A stretch of 64,000 bases of DNA. It comes from Desulfatibacillum sp. Lineage in GTDB: Bacteria > Desulfobacterota > Desulfobacteria > Desulfobacterales > SpSt-501. Under the pieces are notes generated by a model. The model was not told the DNA's origin. It searched no databases and saw only the letters and a list, made by a program, of their open reading frames with translations. The stretch's first letter is position 1; every line of letters begins with the position of its first letter. Of the stretch, positions 51,419-61,248 are shown one piece after another. Location: contig DYEU01000032.1 of NCBI GenBank assembly GCA_020725555.1, positions 62,001-126,000 of the forward strand, given 5' to 3'. Position numbers and translations under genes: made by a program.

Positions 51419-52693
51419 ATGTTGGATATCAAGTACGTACGACAGAACCTGGCCGCAGTCGAAGCGGCCCTCTCCCGCCGCGGCGGCGGGGTCTCCCTCG
51501 AGCCTTTCCGCCTCGCCGACGAGGAGCACCGCCGCGATCTCGCCGAGCTCGAGGCCCTGCGCCACCAGCGCAACCGCGTCACGGCGGAGATCGCCCGCCT
51601 GAAGAAAAGCGGGGACCCCGCCGAGCCCCTGGTGGCGCAAATGCGCGAGGTCTCGGCGCGCATCCGCGAACTCGAGCAGCGGGTCGCGCACGCCGAGGAG
51701 CGCCTGAACGAAATCCTCCTCGGGTTGCCGAACCTCCCGCACGCCGACGTCCCCACCGGCCGGGACAGCGCCGACAACCCGGTCGTCGCCTCCTTCGGGG
51801 AGCCGCCGCGGTTCGACTTCGAGCCCCGCCCCCACTGGGAGATCGGCAGCCGGCTGGGGATCCTTGATCCCGAGCGCGCCGCCAAGATCGCCGGCGCCCG
51901 CTTCCCCCTCTATTACGCGGCCGGGGCCCGGCTCGAGCGGGCCCTCATCAACTTCATGCTCGACCTGCACACCGGGGAGCACGGCTACCGCGAGGTGCTG
52001 CCCCCTTTCATCGTCAACCGCAGGTCCATGACGGCGACGGGGCAGCTGCCGAAATTCGCGCCGGACCTCTTCAAACTCGAGGGATGGGACTATTTTCTCA
52101 TCCCCACGGCGGAAGTCCCGCTCACCAACCTCCACCAGGACGAGATCCTCGAGGAGGAGGACCTGCCCCTGGCCTACACGGCCTACACGCCCTGTTTCCG
52201 CTCCGAGGCCGGCTCCTACGGCAAGGACACCCGCGGGCTCATCCGGCAGCACCAGTTCAACAAGATCGAGCTCGTGCGCTTCTGCCGGCCGGAGGATTCC
52301 TACGCGGAGCTGAACCGGCTGCTCGCCCAGGCGGAGACGGTCCTGCGCCGCCTCGAGCTGCCCTACCGGGTGGTCGAGCTGTGCACGGGCGACCTGGGCT
52401 TCTCCGCCGCCAAGACTTACGACATCGAGGTCTGGATGCCCGGCCAGGGGGCCTACCGCGAAATCTCCTCCTGCAGCAATTTCGAAGATTTCCAGGCCCG
52501 CCGCGGGGGCATCCGCTTCCGGCGGCGGGGGCGCAAGGGCACCGAGTTCGTGCACACGCTGAACGGTTCGGGGCTCGCCGTCGGCCGCACCTTCGCCGCC
52601 CTCTTGGAGAACCGCCAGCGCGCCGACGGCGCGGTGGACATCCCGGCCGTGCTGCGCCCGTACATGAACGGCATGGAGCGGCTGACCCCATGA
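51419..52693 (+). CDS. serS: seryl-tRNA synthetase
   Basis: A 424-residue class II synthetase. The N-terminal coiled-coil arm (residues 25-100) is followed by motif 2 ([15 protein letters not shown]) and motif 3 ([16 protein letters not shown]). The ATG at 51419 ([10 protein letters not shown]) is the family start. It overlaps thrC by 4 bp. Confidence 0.96.
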   Translation: MLDIKYVRQNLAAVEAALSRRGGGVSLEPFRLADEEHRRDLAELEALRHQRNRVTAEIARLKKSGDPAEPLVAQMREVSARIRELEQRVAHAEERLNEILLGLPNLPHADVPTGRDSADNPVVASFGEPPRFDFEPRPHWEIGSRLGILDPERAAKIAGARFPLYYAAGARLERALINFMLDLHTGEHGYREVLPPFIVNRRSMTATGQLPKFAPDLFKLEGWDYFLIPTAEVPLTNLHQDEILEEEDLPLAYTAYTPCFRSEAGSYGKDTRGLIRQHQFNKIELVRFCRPEDSYAELNRLLAQAETVLRRLELPYRVVELCTGDLGFSAAKTYDIEVWMPGQGAYREISSCSNFEDFQARRGGIRFRRRGRKGTEFVHTLNGSGLAVGRTFAALLENRQRADGAVDIPAVLRPYMNGMERLTP

Positions 52694-54198
52694 GGCTCGA
52701 GGATTTCGCCCCGCCATGGCGCGAGCGGCTTCTGCCCGCTCACCCCGGCCGGATGGTCTACCGCTGCCTCGGCTGCGGCGCCCAGTTCGGCATCGAGCGG
52801 CTGCTCTATGTCTGCCCGCAGTGCCGGGAGGTCCTGCTGCTCGAAGACCTCCACTTCGACCGGCTGCGGGAGCGCCCCGGGGCCGAGTGGCGGGCGATCT
52901 TCGACCACCGCAAGATGCTCACCCTCCCCGCCTTGCGCGGCATCTACCGCTACCACGAATTCATCGGCCCGGTCGTCCCGCTCGAGGCCGTGGTCTACCT
53001 GGGGGAGGGCCACACCCCGGTGATCCGCGCCAACCCCCCCTTGCGCGACCGGGCGGGCGTCGATTTCGGCTTCAAGCACGAAGGCCAGAATCCGAGCGCC
53101 TCGTTCAAGGACCGCGGCATGGCGAGCGCCTTCAGCTACATCCGCACGCTCCTCGCCGCCGGCCACCTGAGCCAGGTCCTCGCCGTCTGCGCCTCGACCG
53201 GGGACACCTCCGCCGCGGCGGCCCTCTACGCCGCCTACCTCCAGCCGGGCATCCGCTCCGCGGTGCTTCTGCCCCACGGCAAGGTCACCCCCCAGCAACT
53301 CTCGCAGCCGCTCGGCTCGGGGGCGGTCGTCTACGAGATCCCGGGCGTCTTCGACGACTGCATGAAGGTCGTGGAGGCGCTCTCCGAGGACTACCCGGTC
53401 GCGCTGCTCAACTCCAAGAACGCCTGGCGCATCCTCGGGCAGGAATCCTACGCCTACGAGATCGCCCAGGACTTCGACTACGACGTCGGCCGCCTCGTGG
53501 TCGCCGTCCCCATCGGCAACGCGGGCAACATCACCGCGGTGCTGAGCGGTTTTCTCAAGTTCCACGAGGCCGGCGTGATCCGCGAGCTGCCGAAGATCCT
53601 GGGCGTGCAGTCGGAGCACGCCGACCCCGTGGTGCGCTACTACGAGGAAGCCGACCCGGCGCGGCGCCGTTTCGTCCCCGTCACCGTGCGTCCGAGCGTG
53701 GCCCAGGCGGCGATGATCGGCAACCCCGTCTCCATGCCGCGGGTGATCCGCCTGGTGGACCGCTACAACCAGAGCGCCGGCCGCGAGCGGGTCTTCTTCG
53801 TGCGCGTGAGCGAACAGGAGATCATGGACTGGCAGCTCGCGGCGAACGGCAACGGCCACATCGCCTGCACCCACGGCGGGGAGGCGCTTGCGGGCCTGGT
53901 GCGCGCGAAGCAGGCGGGCTGGATCGGCCCGGAGGAGTTCGCCGTCCTCGATGCCACCGCGCATGCGCTCAAGTTTTCGGGTTTCCAAGAGCTCTACTTC
54001 GAGGACCGCTTCCCCCCCGAGTTCGGGATCCGGCCGAAGCCCGAGTTCCGGCGCCGGCCGGTCTTCATCCGGCCGGCCGATCTCGAACGGGTCCCCGCGC
54101 CCGGCGCCCCGCTCGAGGGCGAGGCGATGCGCCGCTTTGTCCGCCGCACCGCCGAGGAGATCGCCTCGCGGCTCGGCCTTGCGCGCACGGGCGCCTGA
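52690..54198 (+). CDS. thrC: threonine synthase
   Basis: A 502-residue PLP enzyme that makes threonine from O-phosphohomoserine. An N-terminal zinc ribbon ([10 protein letters not shown] with a later CPQC) precedes the catalytic part; the PLP lysine is in [10 protein letters not shown], with [13 protein letters not shown] and [10 protein letters not shown] after it. The ATGA overlap couples it to serS, an unusual pairing. The presence of thrC with tdh-kbl means threonine can be both made and degraded. Confidence 0.9.
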   Translation: MRLEDFAPPWRERLLPAHPGRMVYRCLGCGAQFGIERLLYVCPQCREVLLLEDLHFDRLRERPGAEWRAIFDHRKMLTLPALRGIYRYHEFIGPVVPLEAVVYLGEGHTPVIRANPPLRDRAGVDFGFKHEGQNPSASFKDRGMASAFSYIRTLLAAGHLSQVLAVCASTGDTSAAAALYAAYLQPGIRSAVLLPHGKVTPQQLSQPLGSGAVVYEIPGVFDDCMKVVEALSEDYPVALLNSKNAWRILGQESYAYEIAQDFDYDVGRLVVAVPIGNAGNITAVLSGFLKFHEAGVIRELPKILGVQSEHADPVVRYYEEADPARRRFVPVTVRPSVAQAAMIGNPVSMPRVIRLVDRYNQSAGRERVFFVRVSEQEIMDWQLAANGNGHIACTHGGEALAGLVRAKQAGWIGPEEFAVLDATAHALKFSGFQELYFEDRFPPEFGIRPKPEFRRRPVFIRPADLERVPAPGAPLEGEAMRRFVRRTAEEIASRLGLARTGA

Positions 54199-54241
54199 CC
54201 CCGCCGGGGTTCAACCCGCGACACGGGAGAGGAGACCTGCC

Positions 54242-55030
54242 ATGAACGCCAAACGCCCCGGATGGATCGCGCTCTGCGCCGCCGCCTGGCTGCTTGCCGC
54301 CTGTGCGGCGACGCCCCCCGAGCCGGCGTCCTCGCCGGAGCGGCCCGAACGCAACCCCGAACTCGCCGAGGCCGCCCGCCAGCTGGGCGAAGCCTACCTG
54401 GCCGGGGGCAATCTGGTCGCCGCGCTCCGCGAGCTCAAGCGGGCCGAGAGCCTCAACCCCGGCGATCCCATCACGCTCTTCGACATCGGGCTGGTCTACT
54501 ACTACCGCGAGCGCTACGACCAGGCGATCGAGCATTTCGAAAAGGCGCTGGCGATCAAGCCCGACTTCGCCCCCGCCATGAACAGCCTGGGCAACGCCTG
54601 GCTGGAAAAGGGCGAGTGGGACAAGGCGATCGCCGTCTACCGCAGGATCCTGGAAGACGCCTTTTACGCGACCCCCCATTTCCCGCTCTCCAACACGGGA
54701 CTCGCCTATTACCAGAAGAAGGACTACGCCCAGGCCGAGAAGTATTTCCAGGAGGCGCTGCGGATCCAACCCGACTTCCCGAACGCCGTGGGCGGCCTCG
54801 CCATGACCTACAACGCCACCGGCCGCCACGCCGAGGCCGCCCTGCGCCTCGAGCGGGCGATCAAGAAACATCCCGCCCTGCCGCAGCTCCACTACGAGCT
54901 CGGCCGTGCCTACCGCGGCACGGGCGAGCCGGACAAGGCGGCCGCCGCCTTCCGGCGCGCCATCGAGCTCGCCCCCGAATCGCCCCTCGCCGAGGAAGCC
55001 CTGCGCCAGCTGAAGGCTCTGGGGAAATGA
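54242..55030 (+). CDS. TPR-repeat lipoprotein (PilF/PilW-like)
   Basis: A 262-residue protein. A signal peptide ends in the lipobox LLAAC, so it is anchored in the outer membrane. At least five TPR units follow (for example ALRELKRAESLNPGDP, YDQAIEHFEKALAIKPDF). Such proteins help the PilQ secretin reach and assemble in the outer membrane. Its position tail to tail with the pilMNOPQ operon supports a pilus role; this is inference. AGAGGAG precedes the ATG at 54242. Confidence 0.82.
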   Translation: MNAKRPGWIALCAAAWLLAACAATPPEPASSPERPERNPELAEAARQLGEAYLAGGNLVAALRELKRAESLNPGDPITLFDIGLVYYYRERYDQAIEHFEKALAIKPDFAPAMNSLGNAWLEKGEWDKAIAVYRRILEDAFYATPHFPLSNTGLAYYQKKDYAQAEKYFQEALRIQPDFPNAVGGLAMTYNATGRHAEAALRLERAIKKHPALPQLHYELGRAYRGTGEPDKAAAAFRRAIELAPESPLAEEALRQLKALGK

Positions 55031-55043
55031 TCGGGTGCAAAAC

Positions 55044-55082
55044 GCCGCAGGGCCCGGTCGCTTGGCGACCGGGCCCTGCGGC
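55044..55082 (-). terminator. bidirectional terminator between the TPR gene and pilQ
   Basis: An 18-bp perfect stem (55044-55061 with 55065-55082) around a TTG loop. On the minus strand it is followed by GTTTTGC, so it terminates the pil operon best; on the plus strand there is no T run. Confidence 0.78.
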
Positions 55083-55103
55083 AATGCGCGCCCCGAGGGG
55101 GCG

Positions 55104-57782
55104 TCAGGTGAGTTTTCGCTGCTCGAGCTGGATGATGCGCGGGGTGATGAAGATCAGCAGTTCGTTTTTCTGATTCTCGATCTTCTCCGAGCGGAAGAGC
55201 CAGCCCACCGCCGGCAGCTTGCGCAACCCGGGAATCCCCGAATCCGCCAGCCGCTTGGTGTCCTTGAGGATGCCGCCGATCACGATCGTGTCGCCGTCCT
55301 CGACGAGGATTTCGGTCTTCGCCTCGTTGGTGGAGAGCGCGGGCTCCTTGGCCGTGGGGTCAATCACGTCGTTCTTGGTGAGCAGGATGTTCATCACGAT
55401 CCGCCGGTCCTGGGAGATGTTCGGCGTCACGTCGAGCAGGAGGTCCACGTTCTTGAAGCGCACCGTGGAGTTGCCCGAGGAATCCCGCTCCTGGTAGGGG
55501 ACCTCGAGGCCCTGCTTGATCGTCGCCTTGCGGCCGCTCAGGGTGATGATCTTGGGCGAGGAGATGACGTTCGACTTGCCCTCCAGCTCGCTGGCGGCGA
55601 GCTTGGCGTCGATGATCGAGATGTTGGTGCCGAAGAGGGTCGAGAAATTGAACCCGATCGAGTTGTTCGCCGTGAAGGTGGTGGGGATGTTGTCGGCGCG
55701 GAAGGCGGTGGGGCCGACCTTGAGCGCGCCGCCGATCTTGAAGGCGTTCACCGAGATCGTCCCCCAGTCAAAGCCGATCTCGCGGGTGAAGTTGCTCGTC
55801 GCCTCGACCACGCGCGCCTCGATGATCACCTGCGGGGTCACCCGGTCGATGCGCGCCACGATCGCCTTCGCCTGCCGCACCTTCTCGGGGATGTCGGTGA
55901 CGATCACCTGGTTGTTGCGCTCGTCGACCGAGGCCTTGCCGCGTTCCTTGGTAAGGATGTTGGTCACGTGCGGCAGGACGTCGGTCTTGGCGTTCGAGTA
56001 GTTGACGGGGATGTACTCGGTGACGAGCGGCTCGCCTTCCTCCTCCTGCTTGCGCGCCTCCTGCTCGGCCTTGAGCTGCGCCTGGCGCAGCTTTTCCTCC
56101 TGCTGGAGGGTGGCGAGGGTGGCGATGCGGATGATGTCCCCCTCGCGGGTCATGCCGAGCTGGTTCATCTTGAGCACGAGGTCGAGCACCTGGTCCCAGG
56201 GGACCGGCTTCTGCAGAGCGAGCGTCACCTTGCCGGTCACGTTCTTGTCGATCGCGAAGTTCTTGCCGCTGATCTCCTGGAGAATGCGGAAGACGTTGCG
56301 GATGTCCGTGTCGTAGAAATCCAGCGCGATCTTCTCCCCCGTGTAGACCTTCTCGTCGGGGGCGGAGAGATTCTCCACCCGCGAGGCGGCGCGCGGGGAA
56401 ACGGCCCGGGCCGGCGCGGCGGCCGAGAGCCCGGCCGGGGTCGGGGCCGGGGCGGCGGCGGCCGAGAGCACGGCCGGCGCAGCGCCGGCTTTCCAGGCGG
56501 GGGGCTCGGCCCCCTCGTAAGGCTTGGGCGGGATGCTGGAGGCGGCGACCTTCAGCCGGATCAGGTTCCCCTCCTGCTCGGCAGCGACCTCGACCTTTTC
56601 CCGGAGCTGCACGGAAATCACGGTCTCGGTGGGGCCCGCGAGCGGGGTCACGCGGTCGACGGCGCTCTCGAAGCGGGTCGTGATCAGCGGCCGGCCGTAC
56701 TTCTCGGGAAGGCGCGCCTGCCGCAGGCGCAGGCGCACCTCGCGCTCGCCGGCGGCGACGAGCTCGTGGTCGACCGGGTGGGTGGTCCCCACGATCACGG
56801 CCGAGCGGCCGCCTTCCTCCTCGGCGAACTCGAGCCGGTTGATCCACGCCGGCCGCTCCGCCTTCGGGGCGGCGGCGGCCGGCGCCGCGGCCGCAGGCGA
56901 TGGGGCTTCCGCCGCCTGCGGCGCGTCGCCGACGCGGATGAGCAACCCGTCCTCGAGGGGTTCCGCCCGGTAGCTCTTCAGGGCATCCCGGCGGGTCTCC
57001 AGGACCAGCCGCACCTTCTCCGGGGAGCCGAAATGGCGCACCCGGCTGACGGGACCGCCCGTGAGGCCGATGCGCTGCTCGCCCCGGAAGGGGCTTTTCA
57101 ACCCCGGAAAATCGAACACGATCCGCGGCGGCTCCTCGGCCATGGTGAAGGAACGGAAGCCTTCGAGGGTGCCGTCCGCCTGCAGCCGAATCACCGCCCC
57201 GCCGGAGGCGGCGTCGGCCTCGACGCGGCTCAGGGTCGTCGCCGGCCGGGTGGCCCGGCTCGGCGGCGGAGGCGCGGGCGCGGGGGCCGGGGCGGGCTGG
57301 AGATCGGTCTCCTTCGGCCCCGCGGCGGTCAGCGGTGCTTCGTCCGCCGTGGCGAAACGGATCACCAGGTCGGAGCCCTCGGCGTGAACCTCGTGCGCGA
57401 GGCTTCTCTTGAGGGCGATGAGCATCCGCACCGCCCGGCCGCCTTCCTGCTGGAACTCGCTCAGCCGGATGGCCTCGACCGCGGGGTTGTCCGGCGGCTG
57501 GATCGTCTCCTGCAGGCGGTCCAGCCCCGTTGCGGGAAAGAGCAGGACCAGCCCCGCGGGCTCCCGCTGTTCCTGGACCGTGTAGTCGAGCGGCCGGCTG
57601 CCGCGCACGGTCAGCACGAGGTGGGTCGGCTCCTCGCGGCTGACCACGTCGGTGATCCAGCGGTCGGCGCCGGGCGCCGTCACCTGCTGGGCCGCGGGCG
57701 CGGCGCAGCCGACAACCGCGGCCAGGGCCGCGATCAGCGCAAGGCGCTTCCAGTTGCGACGGGGATGGCGTTGGGTCGTCAT
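55104..57782 (-). CDS. pilQ: type IV pilus secretin PilQ
   Basis: An 892-residue outer-membrane secretin. The N-terminal signal ends in VVGC, a possible lipobox. Three AMIN-like beta domains that bind peptidoglycan are at about 45-100, 180-240 and 310-420. An STN domain (IALDFYDTDIRNVF), a secretin N-domain (VDERNNQVIVTDIPE) and the secretin core (VPYQERDSSGNS, DTIVIGGILKD, GWLFRSE) follow. It is the last gene of pilMNOPQ, one base after pilP. Confidence 0.94.
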   Translation of the reverse strand: MTTQRHPRRNWKRLALIAALAAVVGCAAPAAQQVTAPGADRWITDVVSREEPTHLVLTVRGSRPLDYTVQEQREPAGLVLLFPATGLDRLQETIQPPDNPAVEAIRLSEFQQEGGRAVRMLIALKRSLAHEVHAEGSDLVIRFATADEAPLTAAGPKETDLQPAPAPAPAPPPPSRATRPATTLSRVEADAASGGAVIRLQADGTLEGFRSFTMAEEPPRIVFDFPGLKSPFRGEQRIGLTGGPVSRVRHFGSPEKVRLVLETRRDALKSYRAEPLEDGLLIRVGDAPQAAEAPSPAAAAPAAAAPKAERPAWINRLEFAEEEGGRSAVIVGTTHPVDHELVAAGEREVRLRLRQARLPEKYGRPLITTRFESAVDRVTPLAGPTETVISVQLREKVEVAAEQEGNLIRLKVAASSIPPKPYEGAEPPAWKAGAAPAVLSAAAAPAPTPAGLSAAAPARAVSPRAASRVENLSAPDEKVYTGEKIALDFYDTDIRNVFRILQEISGKNFAIDKNVTGKVTLALQKPVPWDQVLDLVLKMNQLGMTREGDIIRIATLATLQQEEKLRQAQLKAEQEARKQEEEGEPLVTEYIPVNYSNAKTDVLPHVTNILTKERGKASVDERNNQVIVTDIPEKVRQAKAIVARIDRVTPQVIIEARVVEATSNFTREIGFDWGTISVNAFKIGGALKVGPTAFRADNIPTTFTANNSIGFNFSTLFGTNISIIDAKLAASELEGKSNVISSPKIITLSGRKATIKQGLEVPYQERDSSGNSTVRFKNVDLLLDVTPNISQDRRIVMNILLTKNDVIDPTAKEPALSTNEAKTEILVEDGDTIVIGGILKDTKRLADSGIPGLRKLPAVGWLFRSEKIENQKNELLIFITPRIIQLEQRKLT

Positions 57783-57783
57783 G

Positions 57784-58539
57784 TCACAGCTCTCCGGGCG
57801 GCTTGGGAAGTTTGAGCTCTTTTTTCTGCACCAGGCTCTTGCCGTAGACGTCTTCGTACTCTTCCTCGATCAGGACCTTGTCGGCCTGGATCTCGACCAC
57901 GCGGCCGGAATTGAGGCCGATGAAGGTCCCCTCGCGCAGGATGTAGCCCTTGCCCGAGGCCTCCTCGACCATCGCGCGGTTGCCCGTGGGTGCGGCCACG
58001 ATGGCGACCAGCTTCAGCTGCCCCAGATCGACGCGCTCAAGCGGCGTCTGCGGGAGGCGCTTCTTGGGCCGGATCGAAGGCCCGGCCGCCGTTCCTTCGT
58101 CGCGGATGACCGGCTCGAAGGGGTCGGGCTTGCCCTTGGGGTCGTAGGGCTCGCGCTGCGGGATGTTGAGGAGGGCCGCGACCTGGGCGTCGGAGACCGC
58201 CTGCTCCGCCGCCGGGGCCGGTGCCGGAGGCGAGGGCGGCAACGCGGCCTGGGCCTCCGGGGGGCCGAGGATCTTCGTCGGCGGGGGCGGCTGCGGCGGC
58301 TGCGGCGGCCGGGGGGCCGGCGGTGCCGGGGCGTCCGGCGGCGGCGCCGGGGCGGGCGCCTGGGCGACGGGGGGGGTGACCCGCGGCGCCGGGGCCGTGC
58401 GGTCGGCGGGGGCGTCGATCTTCTTCTTCACCACCGTTTGCGGCGAGGGCCCCGGGGACACGTCCTCGCAGCCTGCCGCCAGGCCGACCAAGAGCGCCAA
58501 GGGGATCGCGACGCGGAGGAATCGGGGTAGGGGTTTCAT
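57784..58539 (-). CDS. pilP: type IV pilus assembly lipoprotein PilP
   Basis: A 251-residue protein. A lipobox (LAAGC) is followed by a Pro/Ala-rich linker of about 80 residues, much longer than in most PilP proteins. The C-terminal domain (REPYDPKGKPDPFEP, ERVDLGQLKLVAIV, GKGYILREGTFIG) is the conserved beta fold that links PilN/PilO to PilQ. Confidence 0.9.
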   Translation of the reverse strand: MKPLPRFLRVAIPLALLVGLAAGCEDVSPGPSPQTVVKKKIDAPADRTAPAPRVTPPVAQAPAPAPPPDAPAPPAPRPPQPPQPPPPTKILGPPEAQAALPPSPPAPAPAAEQAVSDAQVAALLNIPQREPYDPKGKPDPFEPVIRDEGTAAGPSIRPKKRLPQTPLERVDLGQLKLVAIVAAPTGNRAMVEEASGKGYILREGTFIGLNSGRVVEIQADKVLIEEEYEDVYGKSLVQKKELKLPKPPGEL

Positions 58540-58561
58540 AGAGCAGCCCTTCGCAGTCCGG

Positions 58562-59263
58562 TTAAAAGTCCAGTTTCTTCGGCTTGGCCTTGCCCGGGGC
58601 GTGGTCCGCGGCCGGGGGCGCGGCGGGTTTCGCCGCGGCCGGCTTCGGCGCCGGCGGGCGTTTCTCCGGCGGCGGCTCCACGAACTTGTAGGTCACCGCC
58701 GTGCAGTTCGCGTTCAGGTCCCGTTGATCCTTGCCGCGTTGAATGGCGATGTTCTGGATGGTGACGATCCGCGAGAGGCGGGCGACCTTGTCGAAGAACA
58801 GGGCCATGTTGTGATAGTCGCCGCGGATGCTCATGGCGACGGGGATCTCGGCATAGAACTCCTTGGTGTTCTCCGGCTTGGGCTCGAAGAGCAGAAACTC
58901 CAGGCCGACCTCCTGGCCCGACTTGGAAACGTGGGTGAGCAGGGCGGGGATCTCCTGCCGGTCGGGCAGCGCGCGCATGGCGATCTTGAACTGCGCCTCG
59001 GCCTCGCGCATCTTGGCCTGGAATTTTTCCAGCTCGGCGGCGTTCACCTTGGCCGTGGCGAGCTTTTTCTCCAGGGTCTCGAGGTTCTTCTCGAGCGTTT
59101 CCATCTCCTCGTAGAGCGGGAGGTAGAGCAGCCAGGTCGCGGCGCCGAAGAACACCGCGATCACCCCGGCGACGATCGCCGCCCGCTGCCACAGCGCCAG
59201 CTTCTCGATCTTTTCCAGGAATCCGCCGCCGGTGATCCGGCCGAGCGCCTCTTGCGTGTTCAT
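58562..59263 (-). CDS. pilO: type IV pilus assembly protein PilO
   Basis: A 233-residue inner-membrane protein. One membrane helix (AAIVAGVIAVFFGAATWLLY) is followed by a coiled coil (ETLEKNLETLEKKLATA) and a ferredoxin-like domain (SGQEVGLEFLLFEP). The Lys/Pro/Ala-rich tail is unusual. It overlaps pilN by 4 bp. Confidence 0.92.
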   Translation of the reverse strand: MNTQEALGRITGGGFLEKIEKLALWQRAAIVAGVIAVFFGAATWLLYLPLYEEMETLEKNLETLEKKLATAKVNAAELEKFQAKMREAEAQFKIAMRALPDRQEIPALLTHVSKSGQEVGLEFLLFEPKPENTKEFYAEIPVAMSIRGDYHNMALFFDKVARLSRIVTIQNIAIQRGKDQRDLNANCTAVTYKFVEPPPEKRPPAPKPAAAKPAAPPAADHAPGKAKPKKLDF

Positions 59264-59838
59264 TTCCTGACCTCGCTTGCCGCCGCGAGCTGGAGCGGCG
59301 GTTTTTTCTGGCAGCTGATTTCAAAGGACTTCAGGCCGGTCTTCTGGATCTCGACGTGGCGCAGCGTCTTCAGATTCACCGCCGAAAAGAGGCCGCAGCC
59401 CTCCAGCCGGAGCATGAAATCGGCGACCGTCTTGTCGTCCATGGCGATGCCGCTCAGGTTCACGGCCTCGGCCTTGGCGTCGACCGCAGTCAGCCACATG
59501 CGCTTTTCGATGATCATCCGGGCCAGCGTGTCCATGAGCGTCACCGGCTCGTGGCGGCTGGCCTCGAGCTGCCGGATGACGGCGAGCTTCTGGTTGAGGT
59601 GGTCGAGCTTCTTCTTGATCTCCTCGATCTCGCGATTGATCTTCTCGTACTTCGCGAGTTCCTCCTGCGTGGCGGCGATGCGCTGCTTGAGGCCGTCCAC
59701 CTGGTTGTCGAGCAGCAGGAAAATCGCGAACATCGCCACGCCGGCCAGGATCAGCGAGAGGACGAAGATCGAGAGCTGGCGGCGGATGTTCTCCTTCTTG
59801 CGCGCGGTGCGGAAGGGGAGCAGGTTGATGCGAATCAT
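59260..59838 (-). CDS. pilN: type IV pilus assembly protein PilN
   Basis: A 192-residue inner-membrane protein. The N-terminal MIRINLLPFR is the conserved PilM-binding tail; a membrane helix (LSIFVLSLILAGVAMFAIFLLL) and a coiled coil follow. It pairs with PilO. Overlaps pilM by 4 bp. Confidence 0.94.
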   Translation of the reverse strand: MIRINLLPFRTARKKENIRRQLSIFVLSLILAGVAMFAIFLLLDNQVDGLKQRIAATQEELAKYEKINREIEEIKKKLDHLNQKLAVIRQLEASRHEPVTLMDTLARMIIEKRMWLTAVDAKAEAVNLSGIAMDDKTVADFMLRLEGCGLFSAVNLKTLRHVEIQKTGLKSFEISCQKKPPLQLAAASEVRK

Positions 59839-60890
59839 TTGTCGTCCACCCTTCTCAGGGCCAGCCCCAGGGCGATCGCCGCCTGGGGGGCGATGTGGCG
59901 GATGGTTTCCGCGTCGAAGCGTTTTTCCTCCCAGCCGAGTTTCTGGAGCGGGTTGAGCGTCTCCACGGCGATGGCCGCCTCGGCGGCGAGCCGGCGGCGG
60001 AAATCCTCGACGTGGGCCCCCCCGCCGCTCAGGAGAATGCGCCGGATGCGGTCATCGGGGTAGTTGGTGGCGAAAAAGTCGATCGCCCGTTTGATCTCCG
60101 TGCACCAGTCGGTGACCACCTCGGAGACGGCCCGGCCGAGCTCCTCGGCGGAAAGGCGGTCGGGATCCTCGCCGAGCTTGATCCTCTCGGCCTCGTCGTA
60201 GGAGCAGTTCAGGCGGGACATGATCTTCTGGTTGACCTGGGCGCACCCCAGGGCCACATCGCGCATGAAAACCGAGGATCCGGCCTTGAGGATGTTGAGC
60301 GAGGTCTTGCTGGCGCCGATGTCGACCAGGGCCACGTTTTCCTGGTCGGTGTCGTAATTGGCCTCGAAGATGTTCTGCAGGGCGAAAGCCTCCACGTCCA
60401 CGATGCAGGGGTTCAGCCCCGCCAGGCTGACGAGGTTGACGTAGTCGTTCACCATCTCCTTCTTGGCGGCCACCAGAAAGACGCTCATCTGGTTCGAGCC
60501 CGCCTCGCTTTCGCCGAGAATCTGGAAGTCGAGGTTGACATCGCTGATGTCGAAGGGGATGTACTGCTCGGCCTCGAAGTGGATCGTCTCCTGCAGCTGC
60601 TCCTCGCTGCGCGCCTGCACGTTGATCTTCTTCACGATGACCGAGTAGCCGCCGATCGAGACGGCGACGTTCTTTTCCTTGATGTGGTGCTCCTTGAAGA
60701 GCTCGCGGATGACCTCCGCCGCCGTGTCGGGATCGGCGATCGCGCCGTCCTCGATGGTCCCGGCCGGCAGGGTCGCCATCCCGAAGCGCTTGAGCTTGAG
60801 CCCGCTCTTGGTTTCCACCACCTCGGCCGCCTTGACGGCCCGCGAGCCGAGATCGAGACCCACCAGCGTGTCCCTCTTTGCGAATAGCAT
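59835..60890 (-). CDS. pilM: type IV pilus assembly ATPase-like protein PilM
   Basis: A 351-residue actin-like protein. GLDLGSRAVKAAEV is the phosphate-1 loop; VALVDIGASKTSLNIL and LLSGGGAHVEDF are the other nucleotide-binding parts. It anchors PilN on the cytoplasmic side. It starts 8 bp after the HTH gene. Confidence 0.94.
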   Translation of the reverse strand: MLFAKRDTLVGLDLGSRAVKAAEVVETKSGLKLKRFGMATLPAGTIEDGAIADPDTAAEVIRELFKEHHIKEKNVAVSIGGYSVIVKKINVQARSEEQLQETIHFEAEQYIPFDISDVNLDFQILGESEAGSNQMSVFLVAAKKEMVNDYVNLVSLAGLNPCIVDVEAFALQNIFEANYDTDQENVALVDIGASKTSLNILKAGSSVFMRDVALGCAQVNQKIMSRLNCSYDEAERIKLGEDPDRLSAEELGRAVSEVVTDWCTEIKRAIDFFATNYPDDRIRRILLSGGGAHVEDFRRRLAAEAAIAVETLNPLQKLGWEEKRFDAETIRHIAPQAAIALGLALRRVDDK

Positions 60891-60898
60891 GGTCGCGC

Positions 60899-61105
60899 TC
60901 AGTCCTCGAAGAGTTTGGGTTTCTCCGAAAGCTGGAACCCCAGGGCGAGCAGGATCTTGCGCTGGGTGTCCAGCCGACAGGGCATGCCTTTTTCGATGCG
61001 GCTGATCGTGATCGGCGAGACCTCGGCCCGGCGGGCGAGCTCCGCCTTGCTCAGAAGCAGCGATTCACGGACGGCTTTCAAGCGGTTGCGGGACATGGCC
61101 TTCAT
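60899..61105 (-). CDS. small XRE-family HTH regulator heading the pil operon
   Basis: A 68-residue protein, almost all HTH: LKAVRESLLLSKAELARRAEVSPITISRIEKG. A GGGAGG site 8 nt upstream supports the start at 61105; a later ATG at 61096 is possible. It is the first gene of the XRE-pilMNOPQ operon and may repress it through the palindrome at 61232. Confidence 0.85.
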   Translation of the reverse strand: MKAMSRNRLKAVRESLLLSKAELARRAEVSPITISRIEKGMPCRLDTQRKILLALGFQLSEKPKLFED

Positions 61106-61195
61106 CCGGCCCGCCTCCCGCGGCGAGCGCTTCCCGTCGGGGCGGCCGGGCGCGCGGGAACGGGGGCGGACCCTAATGATGCCAAAAGTTGCATA

Positions 61196-61223
61196 ATTAT
61201 CGGTTGCACCGGCGAGGTGTCCC
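61196..61223 (-). promoter_or_regulatory. possible promoter of XRE-pilMNOPQ
   Basis: Minus-strand GGGACA (61218-61223) and GATAAT (61196-61201), 16 bp apart. The -10 is good, the -35 matches 4 of 6. The leader would be about 85 nt. Confidence 0.45.
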
Positions 61224-61231
61224 TCCCAGGG

Positions 61232-61248
61232 TTGGCAAACGCTGCCAA
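61232..61248. promoter_or_regulatory. operator-like palindrome upstream of XRE-pil
   Basis: TTGGCA-AACGC-TGCCAA is a perfect 6-bp inverted repeat with a 5-nt spacer, 9 bp beyond the predicted -35 box. It has the size of an HTH-dimer site. Confidence 0.5.

Noticed and set aside
50621-52717. 698-aa minus-strand open frame ending in the cyclo-ligase
   Set aside because: Only the part from 51208 down is coding; the upstream part is antisense to serS.
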